Under the pieces are notes generated by a model. The model saw nothing but the letters and a program-made list of their open reading frames with translations. It had not been told where the DNA came from and did no database searches. Made by a program: the position numbers and the translations under genes. From Nocardioides thalensis (GTDB taxonomy: Bacteria; Actinomycetota; Actinomycetes; Propionibacteriales; Nocardioidaceae), in the NCBI RefSeq assembly GCF_013410655.1, contig NZ_JACCFP010000001.1, forward strand, positions 2,007,501-2,071,500: DNA of 64,000 nt, given 5' to 3'. Every line of letters begins with the position of its first letter. Within the stretch, counting starts at the first letter, position 1. Of the stretch, positions 10,896-19,658 are shown piece after piece.

Positions 10896-11653
10896 TCCCA
10901 CTTGAACCATCGTGCGGTGGCGGCCGAGCCGGCGACCGCCCAGACAGCGAGCACCCCGAGGTCGCGCCACGGCACGGAGCCGTCGCAGACCGCGCGCGCG
11001 GCCTCGCCGAGCGCCCCCGACGGCAGCCACTGCACCACGTCGCCGAGGCCGCCGTACGCGCTGATCGGGAGGATGACCGCGCCGCCGGCCATGAGCAGCA
11101 GGTAGACGAGGTTCGCCGCCGCGAGGGTCGCCTCCGCGCGCAGGGTGCCGGCGAGCAGCATGCCGAGCGACGCGAAGGCCGCGGTGCCGACCACCGTCGT
11201 CAGCAGCACGCCGACCACCGAGATCGACGGCGACCAGCCGAGCACGAGGCCCACGGTGGCGATCACCGCGAACTGCAGCACCTCGACGACCAGCAGCGCG
11301 CCGACCTTGCCGGCGAGCAGGCCGGTGCGGGACAGGGGAGAGGCGCCGAGCCGCTTGAGCAGGCCGTAGCGGCGCTCGAACCCGGTCGCGATCGCCAACG
11401 AGGTGAACGCGGTCGACATCACCGCCAGCGCGAGCACGCCCGGCGTCAGCACGTCGACGGCCGGGCCGTCCAGCTCCAGGCCGACCCGCTCCGCGCCGCG
11501 GACGGCGCCGACGAGCACGATGACCGGGATCACGACGGCGAGCAGCAGCTGCTCGCCGTTCCGGAGCATGAGCCGCGCCTCCATCGAGGCCTGGGCGAGC
11601 ACCTGCCGGGCCAGGGGAGCGGCGCCGGGCGCCGGCGCGAACGTGCCGCTCAC
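10892..11653 (-). CDS. ABC-2 type transporter permease
   Basis: Membrane half of an ABC exporter: 253 residues with about six predicted helices, for example LLLAVVIPVIVLVG and ALLVVEVLQFAVIATVGLVL, and an ABC-2 fold. The GTG start overlaps the ATPase stop by 4 bases. The same ATPase-permease-ctaA-like order is found upstream of sufR in M. tuberculosis (Rv1458c-Rv1457c-Rv1456c), so this is the orthologous exporter. Its substrate is unknown; a role near haem or cytochrome assembly is inferred only from position. Confidence 0.88.
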   Translation of the reverse strand: MSGTFAPAPGAAPLARQVLAQASMEARLMLRNGEQLLLAVVIPVIVLVGAVRGAERVGLELDGPAVDVLTPGVLALAVMSTAFTSLAIATGFERRYGLLKRLGASPLSRTGLLAGKVGALLVVEVLQFAVIATVGLVLGWSPSISVVGVLLTTVVGTAAFASLGMLLAGTLRAEATLAAANLVYLLLMAGGAVILPISAYGGLGDVVQWLPSGALGEAARAVCDGSVPWRDLGVLAVWAVAGSAATARWFKWE

Positions 11654-12600
11654 CGCGCGTCCTCCCGCGACTCGGATGTCAGCTCGAGGAACACGTCCTC
11701 GAGGTTGCGCTGACCCAGCGTCAGCGACTCGGGCAGCACGTCGTGGTCCTCGCACCAGCGCGAGACGGTGGCGAGCGTGGAGCCGTCGGCCGGTCCGGAG
11801 ACCTGGAGGGAGAGGGCGTCGAGCACGGTCAGCTCGGTGGTCTCCCCGAGGGCCGCGGCGAGCGCCTCGGGTGCACCGGACGGGAACGGCTGGGTGACGA
11901 CGATCCGGATCGTCGCGACGGTGCCGCCCCGGGTGAGCTCGAGAGGCGAGCCGCTCGCCACCAGTCGGCCGTGGTCGAGGATGTGCACCTTGTCCGCCAG
12001 GCGCTCGGCCTCCTCGAGGTAGTGCGTCGTCAGCACGACGGTCACGCCGTCGCCGCGCAGCTCCTCGAGCAGCTCCCACACGTCCCGGCGGATCTGCGGG
12101 TCCATGCCCGCGGTCGGCTCGTCGACGAACACCAGCTCCGGCCGCCCGACGAGCGCCATCGCGAGGCCCAGCCGCTGCTGCTGGCCCCCCGAGAGCCGCC
12201 GGTACGGCGTCCGCGCGCACTCGTGGAGGCTCAGCCGCTCCATCAGCAGGCCGGTGTCGAGCGGTCGCGCGTGCAGGCGGGAGAGGTGCCGCAGCATCTC
12301 CGGCGGCTTCGAGCCGCTCCACGCGCCTCCGGACTGGAGCATCACGCCGATCCGCGGCACCAGCGCCTGCCGGTCGCGCACCGGGTCGAGGCCGAGCACG
12401 CGCACCGAGCCGGCCTGCGGCCGGCGGTAGCCCTCGCAGGTCTCCAGCGTGGTGGTCTTCCCGGCGCCGTTCGGGCCGAGCACGGCGGTGATCGTGTGCC
12501 GCTCCACCTCGAGGGAGAGCCCGTCGACGGCCACCTTGTCGCCGTACCTCATCGCCAAGCCGTCGACCCGGACAGCGGGTTCGGCGGGCGATGCGGGCAC
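11650..12600 (-). CDS. ABC transporter ATP-binding protein (CcmA/DrrA-like)
   Basis: ATPase partner of the permease that follows. The 316 residues carry Walker A GPNGAGKTT (about 42-50), signature LSGGQQQRLGLA (about 138-149), Walker B LVFVDEPTAGMD and the H-loop TTHYLEEAERL. The C-terminal extension of about 90 residues is typical of drug-exporter ATPases. The GTG at 12600 is the most upstream start; no Shine-Dalgarno sequence is seen. It is divergent from the small membrane gene at 12630. Confidence 0.9.
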   Translation of the reverse strand: MPASPAEPAVRVDGLAMRYGDKVAVDGLSLEVERHTITAVLGPNGAGKTTTLETCEGYRRPQAGSVRVLGLDPVRDRQALVPRIGVMLQSGGAWSGSKPPEMLRHLSRLHARPLDTGLLMERLSLHECARTPYRRLSGGQQQRLGLAMALVGRPELVFVDEPTAGMDPQIRRDVWELLEELRGDGVTVVLTTHYLEEAERLADKVHILDHGRLVASGSPLELTRGGTVATIRIVVTQPFPSGAPEALAAALGETTELTVLDALSLQVSGPADGSTLATVSRWCEDHDVLPESLTLGQRNLEDVFLELTSESREDAR

Positions 12601-12616
12601 CGCAGAATCGTCTCAT

Positions 12617-12622
12617 TACGCT
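12617..12622 (+). promoter_or_regulatory. -10 hexamer TACGCT for leaderless 12630 gene
   Basis: TACGCT lies 7 bases before GTG 12630 in the 29-base gap between divergent starts, leaving no room for a leader. Confidence 0.6.
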
Positions 12623-12629
12623 GGCGCCC

Positions 12630-12992
12630 GTGAACTCCTGGGTGTACGGCGCCGTCCTGGTGCTCTGCGGGGCCGCCGCCGTGCTCCTCGTGGTCGACCT
12701 GGTGCGCGACCGCGCCGCGCAGGACTCCCACTTCGCCGCCCTCGCCGTGATCGAGATCGTGCTGCTCGTGCAGCTGGTGTGGGGCTGCGTCCAGCTGGCG
12801 CAGACCGAGCGCGACGTCCAGAGCGGCGTGCTCGTCAGCTACCTCGTGAGCACCGTGCTGGTGCCCGTGGTCGGCGCGCTGGTGTCGCTCACCGAGCGGT
12901 CGCGGGTCGGCACGACGATCCTGCTGCTCGCGGTCGCCACCATCGCCGGCCTCGAGATCCGGATCTGGGACCTCTGGAGCGCCGGTGCCTGA
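12630..12992 (+). CDS. Conserved actinobacterial membrane protein (4 TM)
   Basis: A 120-residue hydrophobic protein with four predicted helices: AVLVLCGAAAVLLVVDLV, ALAVIEIVLLVQLVWGCVQL, VSYLVSTVLVPVVGALVSL and TTILLLAVATIAGLEIRIW. No enzymatic motif is visible and I cannot assign a function. The GTG start at 12630 is supported by the TACGCT hexamer 7 bases before it. It overlaps the next membrane gene by 8 bases, so the two are probably made together. They sit between the ctaA-linked ABC exporter and sufR. Confidence 0.8.
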   Translation: MNSWVYGAVLVLCGAAAVLLVVDLVRDRAAQDSHFAALAVIEIVLLVQLVWGCVQLAQTERDVQSGVLVSYLVSTVLVPVVGALVSLTERSRVGTTILLLAVATIAGLEIRIWDLWSAGA

Positions 12993-13416
12993 CCCGGGTG
13001 GCGACGCAGGGACCGCGCAGGTGACCGACCTCTCGTCGGGCTGGGGCCGGGCCCTGGTCTTCGCGTACGGCGTGTTCGCGGTCGCTGCGACCGGGCGGTC
13101 GCTGGTGCAGCTGGGCACCGACGCCGACAAGGCGCCGCTGGCCTACTCGCTGTCGCTGGTGGCCGCCGTCATCTACCTGGTGGCCACCAGCAGCCTGCTG
13201 CTCGGCGGCCGCACCGGCTGGCGCGTCGCCGCGGTCGCGGTCTGCATCGAGCTGCTCGGCGTGCTGTCGGTGGGCGCGCTCAGCTATGCCGCCACCGACC
13301 TGTTCCCCGACAAGACGGTGTGGTCGCACTTCGGCCAGGGCTACGCGTTCCTGCCGCTGGTGCTGCCGTTCGCGGGCCTGGCGTGGCTGAGGCACACGCG
13401 GCCCGCCACGAGGTAA
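12985..13416 (+). CDS. Conserved membrane protein (4 TM)
   Basis: A 143-residue protein with four predicted helices (ALVFAYGVFAVAATGRSL, SLSLVAAVIYLVATSSLLLGG, RVAAVAVCIELLGVLSVGAL, FLPLVLPFAGLAWL). It resembles integral membrane proteins annotated only as hypothetical across actinobacteria. The GTG at 12985 lies inside the preceding gene, overlapping its stop by 8 bases. Its TAA stop is part of an AAGGCGAGCCTT dyad upstream of sufR. No function is assigned. Confidence 0.78.
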   Translation: MPDPGGDAGTAQVTDLSSGWGRALVFAYGVFAVAATGRSLVQLGTDADKAPLAYSLSLVAAVIYLVATSSLLLGGRTGWRVAAVAVCIELLGVLSVGALSYAATDLFPDKTVWSHFGQGYAFLPLVLPFAGLAWLRHTRPATR

Positions 13417-13427
13417 GGCGAGCCTTG
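13409..13427. promoter_or_regulatory. Possible DtxR/IdeR-type iron box upstream of sufR
   Basis: CGAGGTAAGGCGAGCCTTG matches 12 of 19 positions of the DtxR/IdeR consensus and contains the dyad AAGGC-GA-GCCTT (13415-13426). An iron-responsive site would suit an iron-sulphur assembly operon, but the match is imperfect and half of it overlaps the end of the preceding gene. Confidence 0.4.
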
Positions 13428-13451
13428 CTTGAAGGGGCGGAATCAATAACG

Positions 13452-13465
13452 CAACACTGTGGTTG
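13452..13465. promoter_or_regulatory. SufR operator, CAAC-N6-GTTG
   Basis: CAACACTGTGGTTG is an exact copy of the inverted repeat reported as the high-affinity SufR site in cyanobacteria. It overlaps the probable transcription start and first codons of sufR (GTG 13459 or 13465), just downstream of the AT-rich AATCAATAAC segment, so bound SufR should block the suf promoter. Confidence 0.75.
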
Positions 13466-14142
13466 TGGAAATCGTGACCGACACCGACCTGCCGACGCGC
13501 CAGCGCGTGGCCCGGTCGATCCTGGTCAACGGTCCGTCCACCGCGGCGGCGCTCGCCGAGCGGCTCGACCTGACCCCGGCCGCCGTACGCCGGCACCTCG
13601 ACCAGCTGATCGCCGACGGGTCCGTCGAGGCCCGTGAGCCGCGGTCCGCGGGTTCGCGCGGGCGGGGCCGGCCGGCGAAGGTCTTCGCGCTCACCGAGCA
13701 CGGACGCGACGGCTTCGAGGCGCAGTACGACGACCTGGCGGCCGAGGCGCTGAGGTTCCTGTCCGAGACGGCAGGCCCCGACGCGGTCCGCGCGTTCGCC
13801 GAGCGGCGCGCGACGTTCATCGAGACCCGGTTCCCCGCGGTCGCGGCGGCCCACCCGGAGGCGTCGCCGGCCGAGGTGCTGGCCATGGTCTTCAGCGACG
13901 AGGGGTACGCCGCCAGCGTGCGCGAGCTGCCCGTCGTGGGGGAGCAGCTGTGCCAGCAGCACTGCCCGGTCTCCCACGTCGCCCACGAGTTCCCGCAGCT
14001 GTGCGAGGCCGAGACCGAGGCCATCGGCCGCGTGCTCGGCACCCATGTCCAGCGGCTGGCGACCATCGCCCACGGCGACGGCGTCTGCACCACGTGCATC
14101 CCTGCAGCGACACCCGACAAGAAGGAGCAGGTCACCACATGA
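13459..14142 (+). CDS. sufR: Iron-sulphur-sensing transcriptional repressor SufR
   Basis: Autoregulated repressor of the suf operon that senses Fe-S status through a bound cluster. The 227 residues have an N-terminal winged helix (about 12-60, [24 protein letters not shown]) and a C-terminal cysteine set Cys165, Cys169, Cys182, Cys210 and Cys213, suited to cluster binding. Start codons GTG 13459, 13465 and 13474 are all in frame; the first two lie in the CAAC-N6-GTTG operator. It overlaps sufB by 4 bases (ATGA). It corresponds to Rv1460, which heads the suf operon in M. tuberculosis. Confidence 0.93.
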   Translation: MVVEIVTDTDLPTRQRVARSILVNGPSTAAALAERLDLTPAAVRRHLDQLIADGSVEAREPRSAGSRGRGRPAKVFALTEHGRDGFEAQYDDLAAEALRFLSETAGPDAVRAFAERRATFIETRFPAVAAAHPEASPAEVLAMVFSDEGYAASVRELPVVGEQLCQQHCPVSHVAHEFPQLCEAETEAIGRVLGTHVQRLATIAHGDGVCTTCIPAATPDKKEQVTT

Positions 14143-15557
14143 CCTCCATCGAGGAGCTGAACCCCGAGCTCAAGGGCATCGGTCGTTACGAGTTCGGCTG
14201 GGCCGACGCCGACGTGGCCGGTGCCGCGGCGAAGCGTGGCCTCAACGAGGACGTCGTCCGCGACATCTCGTCGAAGAAGAGCGAGCCCGACTGGATGCTC
14301 GATCTCCGGCTCAAGGGCCTGAAGCTCTTCGGTCGCAAGCCCATGCCCACCTGGGGCTCGGACCTGTCGGGCATCGACTTCGACAACATCAAGTACTTCG
14401 TCCGCTCCAGCGAGAAGCAGGCGGCCTCGTGGGAGGACCTCCCCGAGGACATCAAGAACACCTACGACAAGCTCGGCATCCCGGAGGCGGAGAAGCAGCG
14501 CCTCGTCGCCGGCGTCGCGGCGCAGTACGAGTCGGAGGTCGTCTACCACTCGATCCGCGAGGACCTCGAGGCGCAGGGCGTGCTCTTCCTCGACACCGAC
14601 ACCGCTCTCAAGGAGCACCCGGAGCTCTTCAAGGAGTACTTCGGCACGGTCATCCCGGTCGGCGACAACAAGTTCGCCGCGCTCAACACCGCGGTGTGGT
14701 CGGGTGGCTCGTTCATCTACGTGCCGAAGGGTGTCCACGTCGACATCCCGCTGCAGGCCTACTTCCGGATCAACACCGAGAACATGGGCCAGTTCGAGCG
14801 GACCCTGATCATCGTCGACGAGGACGCCTACGTGCACTACGTCGAGGGATGCACGGCGCCGATCTACTCCTCCGACTCGCTGCACTCCGCGGTCGTGGAG
14901 ATCATCGTCAAGAAGGGCGGCCGCTGCCGCTACACGACCATCCAGAACTGGTCCAACAACGTCTACAACCTGGTGACCAAGCGCGCGGTCTGCGAGGCCG
15001 GCGCGACCATGGAGTGGGTCGACGGCAACATCGGCTCCAAGGTGACGATGAAGTACCCCGCGGTCTACCTGATGGGCGAGCACGCCAAGGGCGAGACGCT
15101 CTCCATCGCGTTCGCCGGCGAGGGCCAGCACCAGGACGCCGGCGCCAAGATGGTCCACGCCGCGCCGCACACGTCGAGCTCGATCCTCAGCAAGTCCGTG
15201 GCTCGCGGCGGCGGCCGTACGTCGTACCGCGGCCTGATCCAGGTCAACGAGGGCGCGCACGGCTCGAAGTCCAACGTGCTGTGCGACGCGCTGCTGGTCG
15301 ACCAGATCAGCCGCTCCGACACCTACCCCTACGTCGACATCCGCGAGGACGACGTCTCCATGGGCCACGAGGCGTCGGTCTCGAAGGTCTCCGACGACCA
15401 GCTCTTCTACCTCATGTCGCGCGGCATGGAGGAGGACGAGGCGATGGCGATGATCGTGCGCGGCTTCGTCGAGCCGATCGCCAAGGAGCTCCCGATGGAG
15501 TACGCCCTCGAGCTGAACCGCCTCATCGAGCTGCAGATGGAAGGAGCCGTCGGCTGA
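14139..15557 (+). CDS. sufB: Fe-S cluster scaffold subunit SufB
   Basis: Scaffold on which SufBCD assembles iron-sulphur clusters. The 472-residue product has the beta-helix core with NRGA-type repeats and the conserved C-terminal block [36 protein letters not shown] and [12 protein letters not shown]. No intein interrupts it, unlike the intein-containing sufB (Rv1461) of M. tuberculosis. Its ATG overlaps the sufR stop and its TGA overlaps the sufD ATG, so the three genes are tightly coupled. Confidence 0.97.
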   Translation: MTSIEELNPELKGIGRYEFGWADADVAGAAAKRGLNEDVVRDISSKKSEPDWMLDLRLKGLKLFGRKPMPTWGSDLSGIDFDNIKYFVRSSEKQAASWEDLPEDIKNTYDKLGIPEAEKQRLVAGVAAQYESEVVYHSIREDLEAQGVLFLDTDTALKEHPELFKEYFGTVIPVGDNKFAALNTAVWSGGSFIYVPKGVHVDIPLQAYFRINTENMGQFERTLIIVDEDAYVHYVEGCTAPIYSSDSLHSAVVEIIVKKGGRCRYTTIQNWSNNVYNLVTKRAVCEAGATMEWVDGNIGSKVTMKYPAVYLMGEHAKGETLSIAFAGEGQHQDAGAKMVHAAPHTSSSILSKSVARGGGRTSYRGLIQVNEGAHGSKSNVLCDALLVDQISRSDTYPYVDIREDDVSMGHEASVSKVSDDQLFYLMSRGMEEDEAMAMIVRGFVEPIAKELPMEYALELNRLIELQMEGAVG

Positions 15558-16720
15558 TGTCGGCTGCTGTTGTGAGCGACGCCCTGGAGCAGGAGCGCCG
15601 CATCGAGAGCCACCTCAACCCGCCAGCGTCGTACGACCTCGCGGACCACCCCGTGCCCACCGGGCGCGAGGAGGTCTGGCGGTTCACGCCGCTGCGCCGG
15701 CTGCGGGGTCTCCTCGACGGTGAGGCGTCCGACGCCCACCTGAAGTGGGAGACCACCCTGCCCGAGGGCGTGACGCTGACCGAGATCGACGCCGACCAGG
15801 CGCGCGAGCTGGAGCTGCCGCCCAACGAGCGGCCGGCCGCCCTCGCCGCGGAGCTGTCCGGCGGCGCGATGCTGCTCGACGTCCCGGCCGACGCCCGGGT
15901 CGAGGAGCCGGTGGTCATCCGGCTCACCGGCGCGTCCGTCGACGACCTGGTCTGGGGTCGCCTGCTCTACCGCATCGGCGCGCACGCCGAGGTCACCATC
16001 GTGCTGCTGCACGGCGGCTCGGCGCGCTACTCCGCGATCCAGTCGTTCCTCGTGGGCGACGGCGCGAAGGTCAACGTGCTCAGCCTCCAGGACTGGGACG
16101 ACGACGCCGTCCACCTCGGCCGCGACGCGATCCGCGTCGGCCGCGACGCCTCGGTCAAGCACACGTCGATCTCCTTCGGCGGCGACCTGGTGCGCATGCA
16201 CGCCAACGTCGAGTACGCCGGTCCCGGCGGCGAGGCCGAGCTGCTCGGCCTCTACTTCGCCGACGAGGGCCAGCACCTCGAGCACCGCCTGTTCGCCGAC
16301 CACACCGCGCCGAAGACCAAGTCCAACGTGGTCTACAAGGGCGCGCTGCAGGGCCAGGGCGCGCACACCGTGTGGATCGGCAACGTGCTGATCCGCAAGG
16401 TCGCCGAGGGCATCGAGACCTACGAGGAGAACCGCAACCTGGTGCTGACCGACGGCTGCCAGGCCGACTCGGTGCCGAACCTCGAGATCGAGACCGGCGA
16501 GATCGAGGGCGCGGGCCACGCGTCCGCGACGGCGCGGTTCGACGACGAGCAGCTGTTCTACCTCCGCTCGCGCGGCGTCTCCGAGAAGGAGGCCCAGCGC
16601 CTGGTCGTGCACGGGTTCTTCAACGACCTGATCCGCAAGGTCGGCATCCCGTCGATCGAGGAGAAGCTGCTCGAGACCGTCGAGGCCGAGCTCGCCAAGA
16701 ACGTCCTCAAGAACGTCTGA
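15557..16720 (+). CDS. sufD: Fe-S cluster assembly protein SufD
   Basis: Partner of SufB in the SufBC2D complex, needed for iron acquisition. The 387-residue product shares the C-terminal SufBD core: HTAPKTKSNVVYKGAL, YEENRNLVLTDGCQADSVPNL, GHASATARFDDEQLFYLRSRG. The start ATG overlaps the sufB stop in TGATG. sufC follows after 20 bases with its own leader. Confidence 0.96.
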   Translation: MSAAVVSDALEQERRIESHLNPPASYDLADHPVPTGREEVWRFTPLRRLRGLLDGEASDAHLKWETTLPEGVTLTEIDADQARELELPPNERPAALAAELSGGAMLLDVPADARVEEPVVIRLTGASVDDLVWGRLLYRIGAHAEVTIVLLHGGSARYSAIQSFLVGDGAKVNVLSLQDWDDDAVHLGRDAIRVGRDASVKHTSISFGGDLVRMHANVEYAGPGGEAELLGLYFADEGQHLEHRLFADHTAPKTKSNVVYKGALQGQGAHTVWIGNVLIRKVAEGIETYEENRNLVLTDGCQADSVPNLEIETGEIEGAGHASATARFDDEQLFYLRSRGVSEKEAQRLVVHGFFNDLIRKVGIPSIEEKLLETVEAELAKNVLKNV

Positions 16721-16740
16721 CTAGAGAGAGACACCAACTG

Positions 16741-17502
16741 ATGAGCACCCTGGAGATCAAGGACCTCCACGTCCAGGTCGACACCGAGGACGGCCCGAAG
16801 GAGATCCTCAAGGGCGTCACGCTGACCATCAAGGCCGGCGAGACGCACGCGATCATGGGCCCCAACGGCTCGGGCAAGTCGACGCTGGCCTACTCGATCG
16901 CCGGCCACCCGCGCTACGAGATCACCTCCGGCTCGGTGACCCTCGACGGCGAGGACGTGCTGGCGATGTCGGTCGACGAGCGCGCCCGCGCCGGCCTGTT
17001 CCTCGCGATGCAGTACCCCGTCGAGGTCCCGGGCGTCTCGGTCGCCAACTTCCTCCGTACCGCCAAGACCGCGATCGACGGCGAGGCCCCGAAGCTGCGC
17101 ACGTGGGTCAAGGACGTCAACGGCGCGATGGAGCGGATGAACCTCGACGCCACGTTCTCGCAGCGCTCGGTCAACGAGGGCTTCTCCGGCGGCGAGAAGA
17201 AGCGCCACGAGATCGCCCAGCTCGACCTGCTCGACCCGAAGGTCGCGATCCTCGACGAGACCGACTCCGGCCTCGACATCGACGCGCTGAAGGTCGTCTC
17301 CGAGGGCGTCAACCACTTCCGCGAGCGCGACGGCAAGGGCGTCCTGCTGATCACGCACTACACGCGGATCCTGCGCTACATCCAGCCCGACCACGTGCAC
17401 GTGTTCGTCGCCGGCAAGGTCGCCGAGTCCGGCGGCCCCGAGCTGGCCGAGGAGCTGGAAGCCAACGGCTACGAGCGCTTCCAGGCTGTTGCCGCTGGTT
17501 GA
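16741..17502 (+). CDS. sufC: Fe-S cluster assembly ATPase SufC
   Basis: Cytoplasmic ABC-type ATPase that drives conformational change in SufBC2D; it is not a transporter. The 253 residues show Walker A GPNGSGKST (about 41-49), the SufC-type signature FSGGEKKRHEIAQL, Walker B VAILDETDSGLDID (with the D in place of P typical of SufC) and the H-loop ITHYTRIL. The ATG at 16741 is preceded by AGAGAGA as a weak ribosome site. Confidence 0.97.
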   Translation: MSTLEIKDLHVQVDTEDGPKEILKGVTLTIKAGETHAIMGPNGSGKSTLAYSIAGHPRYEITSGSVTLDGEDVLAMSVDERARAGLFLAMQYPVEVPGVSVANFLRTAKTAIDGEAPKLRTWVKDVNGAMERMNLDATFSQRSVNEGFSGGEKKRHEIAQLDLLDPKVAILDETDSGLDIDALKVVSEGVNHFRERDGKGVLLITHYTRILRYIQPDHVHVFVAGKVAESGGPELAEELEANGYERFQAVAAG

Positions 17503-17554
17503 GTGCGAGGCCGCCCGCGGCCGAGCCTCGACACCACGGCATGAAAGGACAGTG

Positions 17555-18820
17555 ATGGACGGTCTCCTCCCCGAGCTCGAGGTGGTCCGCAAGGACTTCC
17601 CGATCCTCGAGCGCACCCTCGCGGGCGGCGTGCCGCTGGTCTACCTCGACAGCGCCAACACCTCGCAGAAGCCGCAGGTCGTCATCGACGCGATGGTCGA
17701 CCACCTCGAGCGCCACAACGCCAACATCGCGCGCGCCATGCACCAGCTCGGCGCGGAGTCGACGGCGGCGTTCGAGGAGGCGCGCGACAAGGTGGCGGCG
17801 TTCCTCGGCGCCCCCGACCGCGACGAGGTGATCTTCACCAAGAACGCCTCGGAGGCGCTCAACCTCGCGGCCAACACGCTGACGTTCCCGGGGGAGCGGC
17901 AGCTGAAGCCCGGTGACGAGGTCGTCATCACCGAGATGGAGCACCACTCCAACATCGTTCCGTGGCAGCTCGCCACCGAGCGCACGGGCGCGACACTGCG
18001 GTGGTTCGGCCTGACCGACGACGGCCAGCTCGACCTGTCGGGCATCGACGACCTGATCAACGAGCGCACCAAGGTCGTCTCCCTGACCTGGGTGTCCAAC
18101 ATGCTCGGCACGATCAACCCGCTCGCCGAGATCACCCGGAAGGCCCACGCCGTCGGCGCGATCGTCGTCGTCGACGCGTCCCAGGCCGCTCCGCAGCTGC
18201 CGATCGACCTCGCCGCGATGCCCGCGGAGGAGCGACCCGACCTGCTCGCCTTCACCGGCCACAAGGTCGTCGGCCCGACCGGCATCGGCGTGCTCTGGGG
18301 CTCCCGAGCCGTGCTCGACTCGCTGCCGCCGTTCCTCGGTGGCGGCGAGATGATCGAGACGGTGCGCATGGAGGGGTCGACCTACGCCCCGATCCCGCAC
18401 AAGTTCGAGGCCGGCACGCCGCCGATCGTCGAGGCCGTGGGCCTCGGGGCCGCCGTGGAGTACCTCGGCCACGTCGGGCTCGACGCGGTGCGCGACCACG
18501 AGCACGCCATCACCGCGTACGCGCTCGAGGGCCTCCAGTCCGTGCCCGGGCTGACCGTGCTCGGGCCCACCGACGCCGCGCTGCGGGGCGGGGCGATCAG
18601 CTTCGAGCTCGAGGGCGTGCACCCCCACGACATCGCGCAGGTGCTCGACAGCCGCGGCGTCGCCGTACGCGCCGGTCACCACTGCGCGAAGCCGGCCCAC
18701 GCGCGGTTCGGCGTGCAGAGCTCGACTCGCATGTCGTCGTACCTCTACACGACGCCGGCCGAGATCGACGCTCTCGTCGAGGGCCTGGAATACACCCGCT
18801 CGTACTTCAAGTTGGGCTGA
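17555..18820 (+). CDS. sufS: Cysteine desulphurase SufS (group II)
   Basis: PLP enzyme that takes sulphur from cysteine and hands it to SufU. The 421 residues contain the PLP lysine in GHKVVGPTGIG (Lys237), TKNASEALN, MEHHSNIVPWQ and the catalytic cysteine in RAGHHCAKP (Cys377) within the short loop typical of group II. The ATG at 17555 follows an AAAGGA ribosome site at 17544-17549. sufU starts 2 bases after its stop, matching their function as donor and acceptor. Confidence 0.97.
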   Translation: MDGLLPELEVVRKDFPILERTLAGGVPLVYLDSANTSQKPQVVIDAMVDHLERHNANIARAMHQLGAESTAAFEEARDKVAAFLGAPDRDEVIFTKNASEALNLAANTLTFPGERQLKPGDEVVITEMEHHSNIVPWQLATERTGATLRWFGLTDDGQLDLSGIDDLINERTKVVSLTWVSNMLGTINPLAEITRKAHAVGAIVVVDASQAAPQLPIDLAAMPAEERPDLLAFTGHKVVGPTGIGVLWGSRAVLDSLPPFLGGGEMIETVRMEGSTYAPIPHKFEAGTPPIVEAVGLGAAVEYLGHVGLDAVRDHEHAITAYALEGLQSVPGLTVLGPTDAALRGGAISFELEGVHPHDIAQVLDSRGVAVRAGHHCAKPAHARFGVQSSTRMSSYLYTTPAEIDALVEGLEYTRSYFKLG

Positions 18821-18822
18821 GG

Positions 18823-19275
18823 ATGAGCAACGCACAAGACCTGGATGCTCTGTATCAGGAGATCATCCTCGACCACTACAAGAACCCTCACGGCAAGGGC
18901 CTGCGTGAGGAGTTCGAGGCCGAGGTCCACCACGTCAACCCGACCTGCGGCGACGAGGTGACCCTGCGCGTCCACCTCGACGGCGGGGTCGTCAGCGACG
19001 TGTCGTACGACGCGCTCGGCTGCTCGATCTCGCAGGCCTCCGCGTCGGTGCTCCACGACCTGGTCGTGGGCAAGCCGGTCGACGAGGCGATGGCGATCCA
19101 CGAGGAGTTCCTGACCCTGATGCAGGGCAAGGGATCGGTCGAGCCCGACGAGGAGGTGCTGGAGGACGGCATCGCGTTCGCCGGCGTCGCCAAGTTCCCG
19201 GCGCGCGTGAAGTGCGCGCTACTGTCGTGGATGGCCTGGAAGGACGCAACCGTGCAGGCTGGAGGAGACCGATGA
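18823..19275 (+). CDS. sufU: Zinc-dependent sulphurtransferase SufU
   Basis: Accepts persulphide sulphur from SufS and passes it to SufBCD. The 150-residue IscU-fold protein has three conserved cysteines in NPTCGDEV, ALGCSISQASAS and RVKCALLSW, with the Asp between them; these form the zinc site of SufU proteins. It has the long linker segment (LMQGKGSVEPDEEV) that separates SufU from IscU. GAGGATG places the ribosome site against the sufS stop. The stop overlaps the next ATG. Confidence 0.95.
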   Translation: MSNAQDLDALYQEIILDHYKNPHGKGLREEFEAEVHHVNPTCGDEVTLRVHLDGGVVSDVSYDALGCSISQASASVLHDLVVGKPVDEAMAIHEEFLTLMQGKGSVEPDEEVLEDGIAFAGVAKFPARVKCALLSWMAWKDATVQAGGDR

Positions 19276-19649
19276 GCGAGCAGACCGACCACAGCGACCT
19301 GCCCGAGGTGCCCGAGGCGAGCGGCGGTGTCGCGACCGGCACCACCACCGTCGACGACGTCACCGAGGCGATGAAGGACGTCGTCGACCCCGAGCTCGGC
19401 ATCAACGTCGTCGACCTCGGCCTGGTCTACGGCGTGCACCTCGACGAGTCGTCCAACGTGGTGCTCGACATGACGCTCACGTCCGCGGCGTGCCCGCTCA
19501 CCGACGTCATCACCGACCAGACCGAGAGCGCCCTCGAGGGCATGGTCAACGACGTCGCGATCAACTGGGTCTGGATGCCCCCGTGGGGCCCGGACAAGAT
19601 CACCCCCGACGGCCGTGAGCAACTACGCGCCCTCGGCTTCAACGTGTAG
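19272..19649 (+). CDS. sufT: DUF59/MIP18-family Fe-S maturation protein (SufT-like)
   Basis: A 125-residue protein of the SufT/PaaD DUF59 family, thought to help deliver clusters to target proteins. After a variable acidic N terminus of about 30 residues it has DPELGINVVDLGLVYGV and the reactive-cysteine motif TSAACPLTDVI, followed by VWMPPWGPDKI. The ATG overlaps the sufU stop (ATGA), so it is the seventh gene of the suf operon, as Rv1466 is in M. tuberculosis. The exact step is not proven for this family member. Confidence 0.92.
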   Translation: MSEQTDHSDLPEVPEASGGVATGTTTVDDVTEAMKDVVDPELGINVVDLGLVYGVHLDESSNVVLDMTLTSAACPLTDVITDQTESALEGMVNDVAINWVWMPPWGPDKITPDGREQLRALGFNV

Positions 19650-19658
19650 GTCCTGGCG

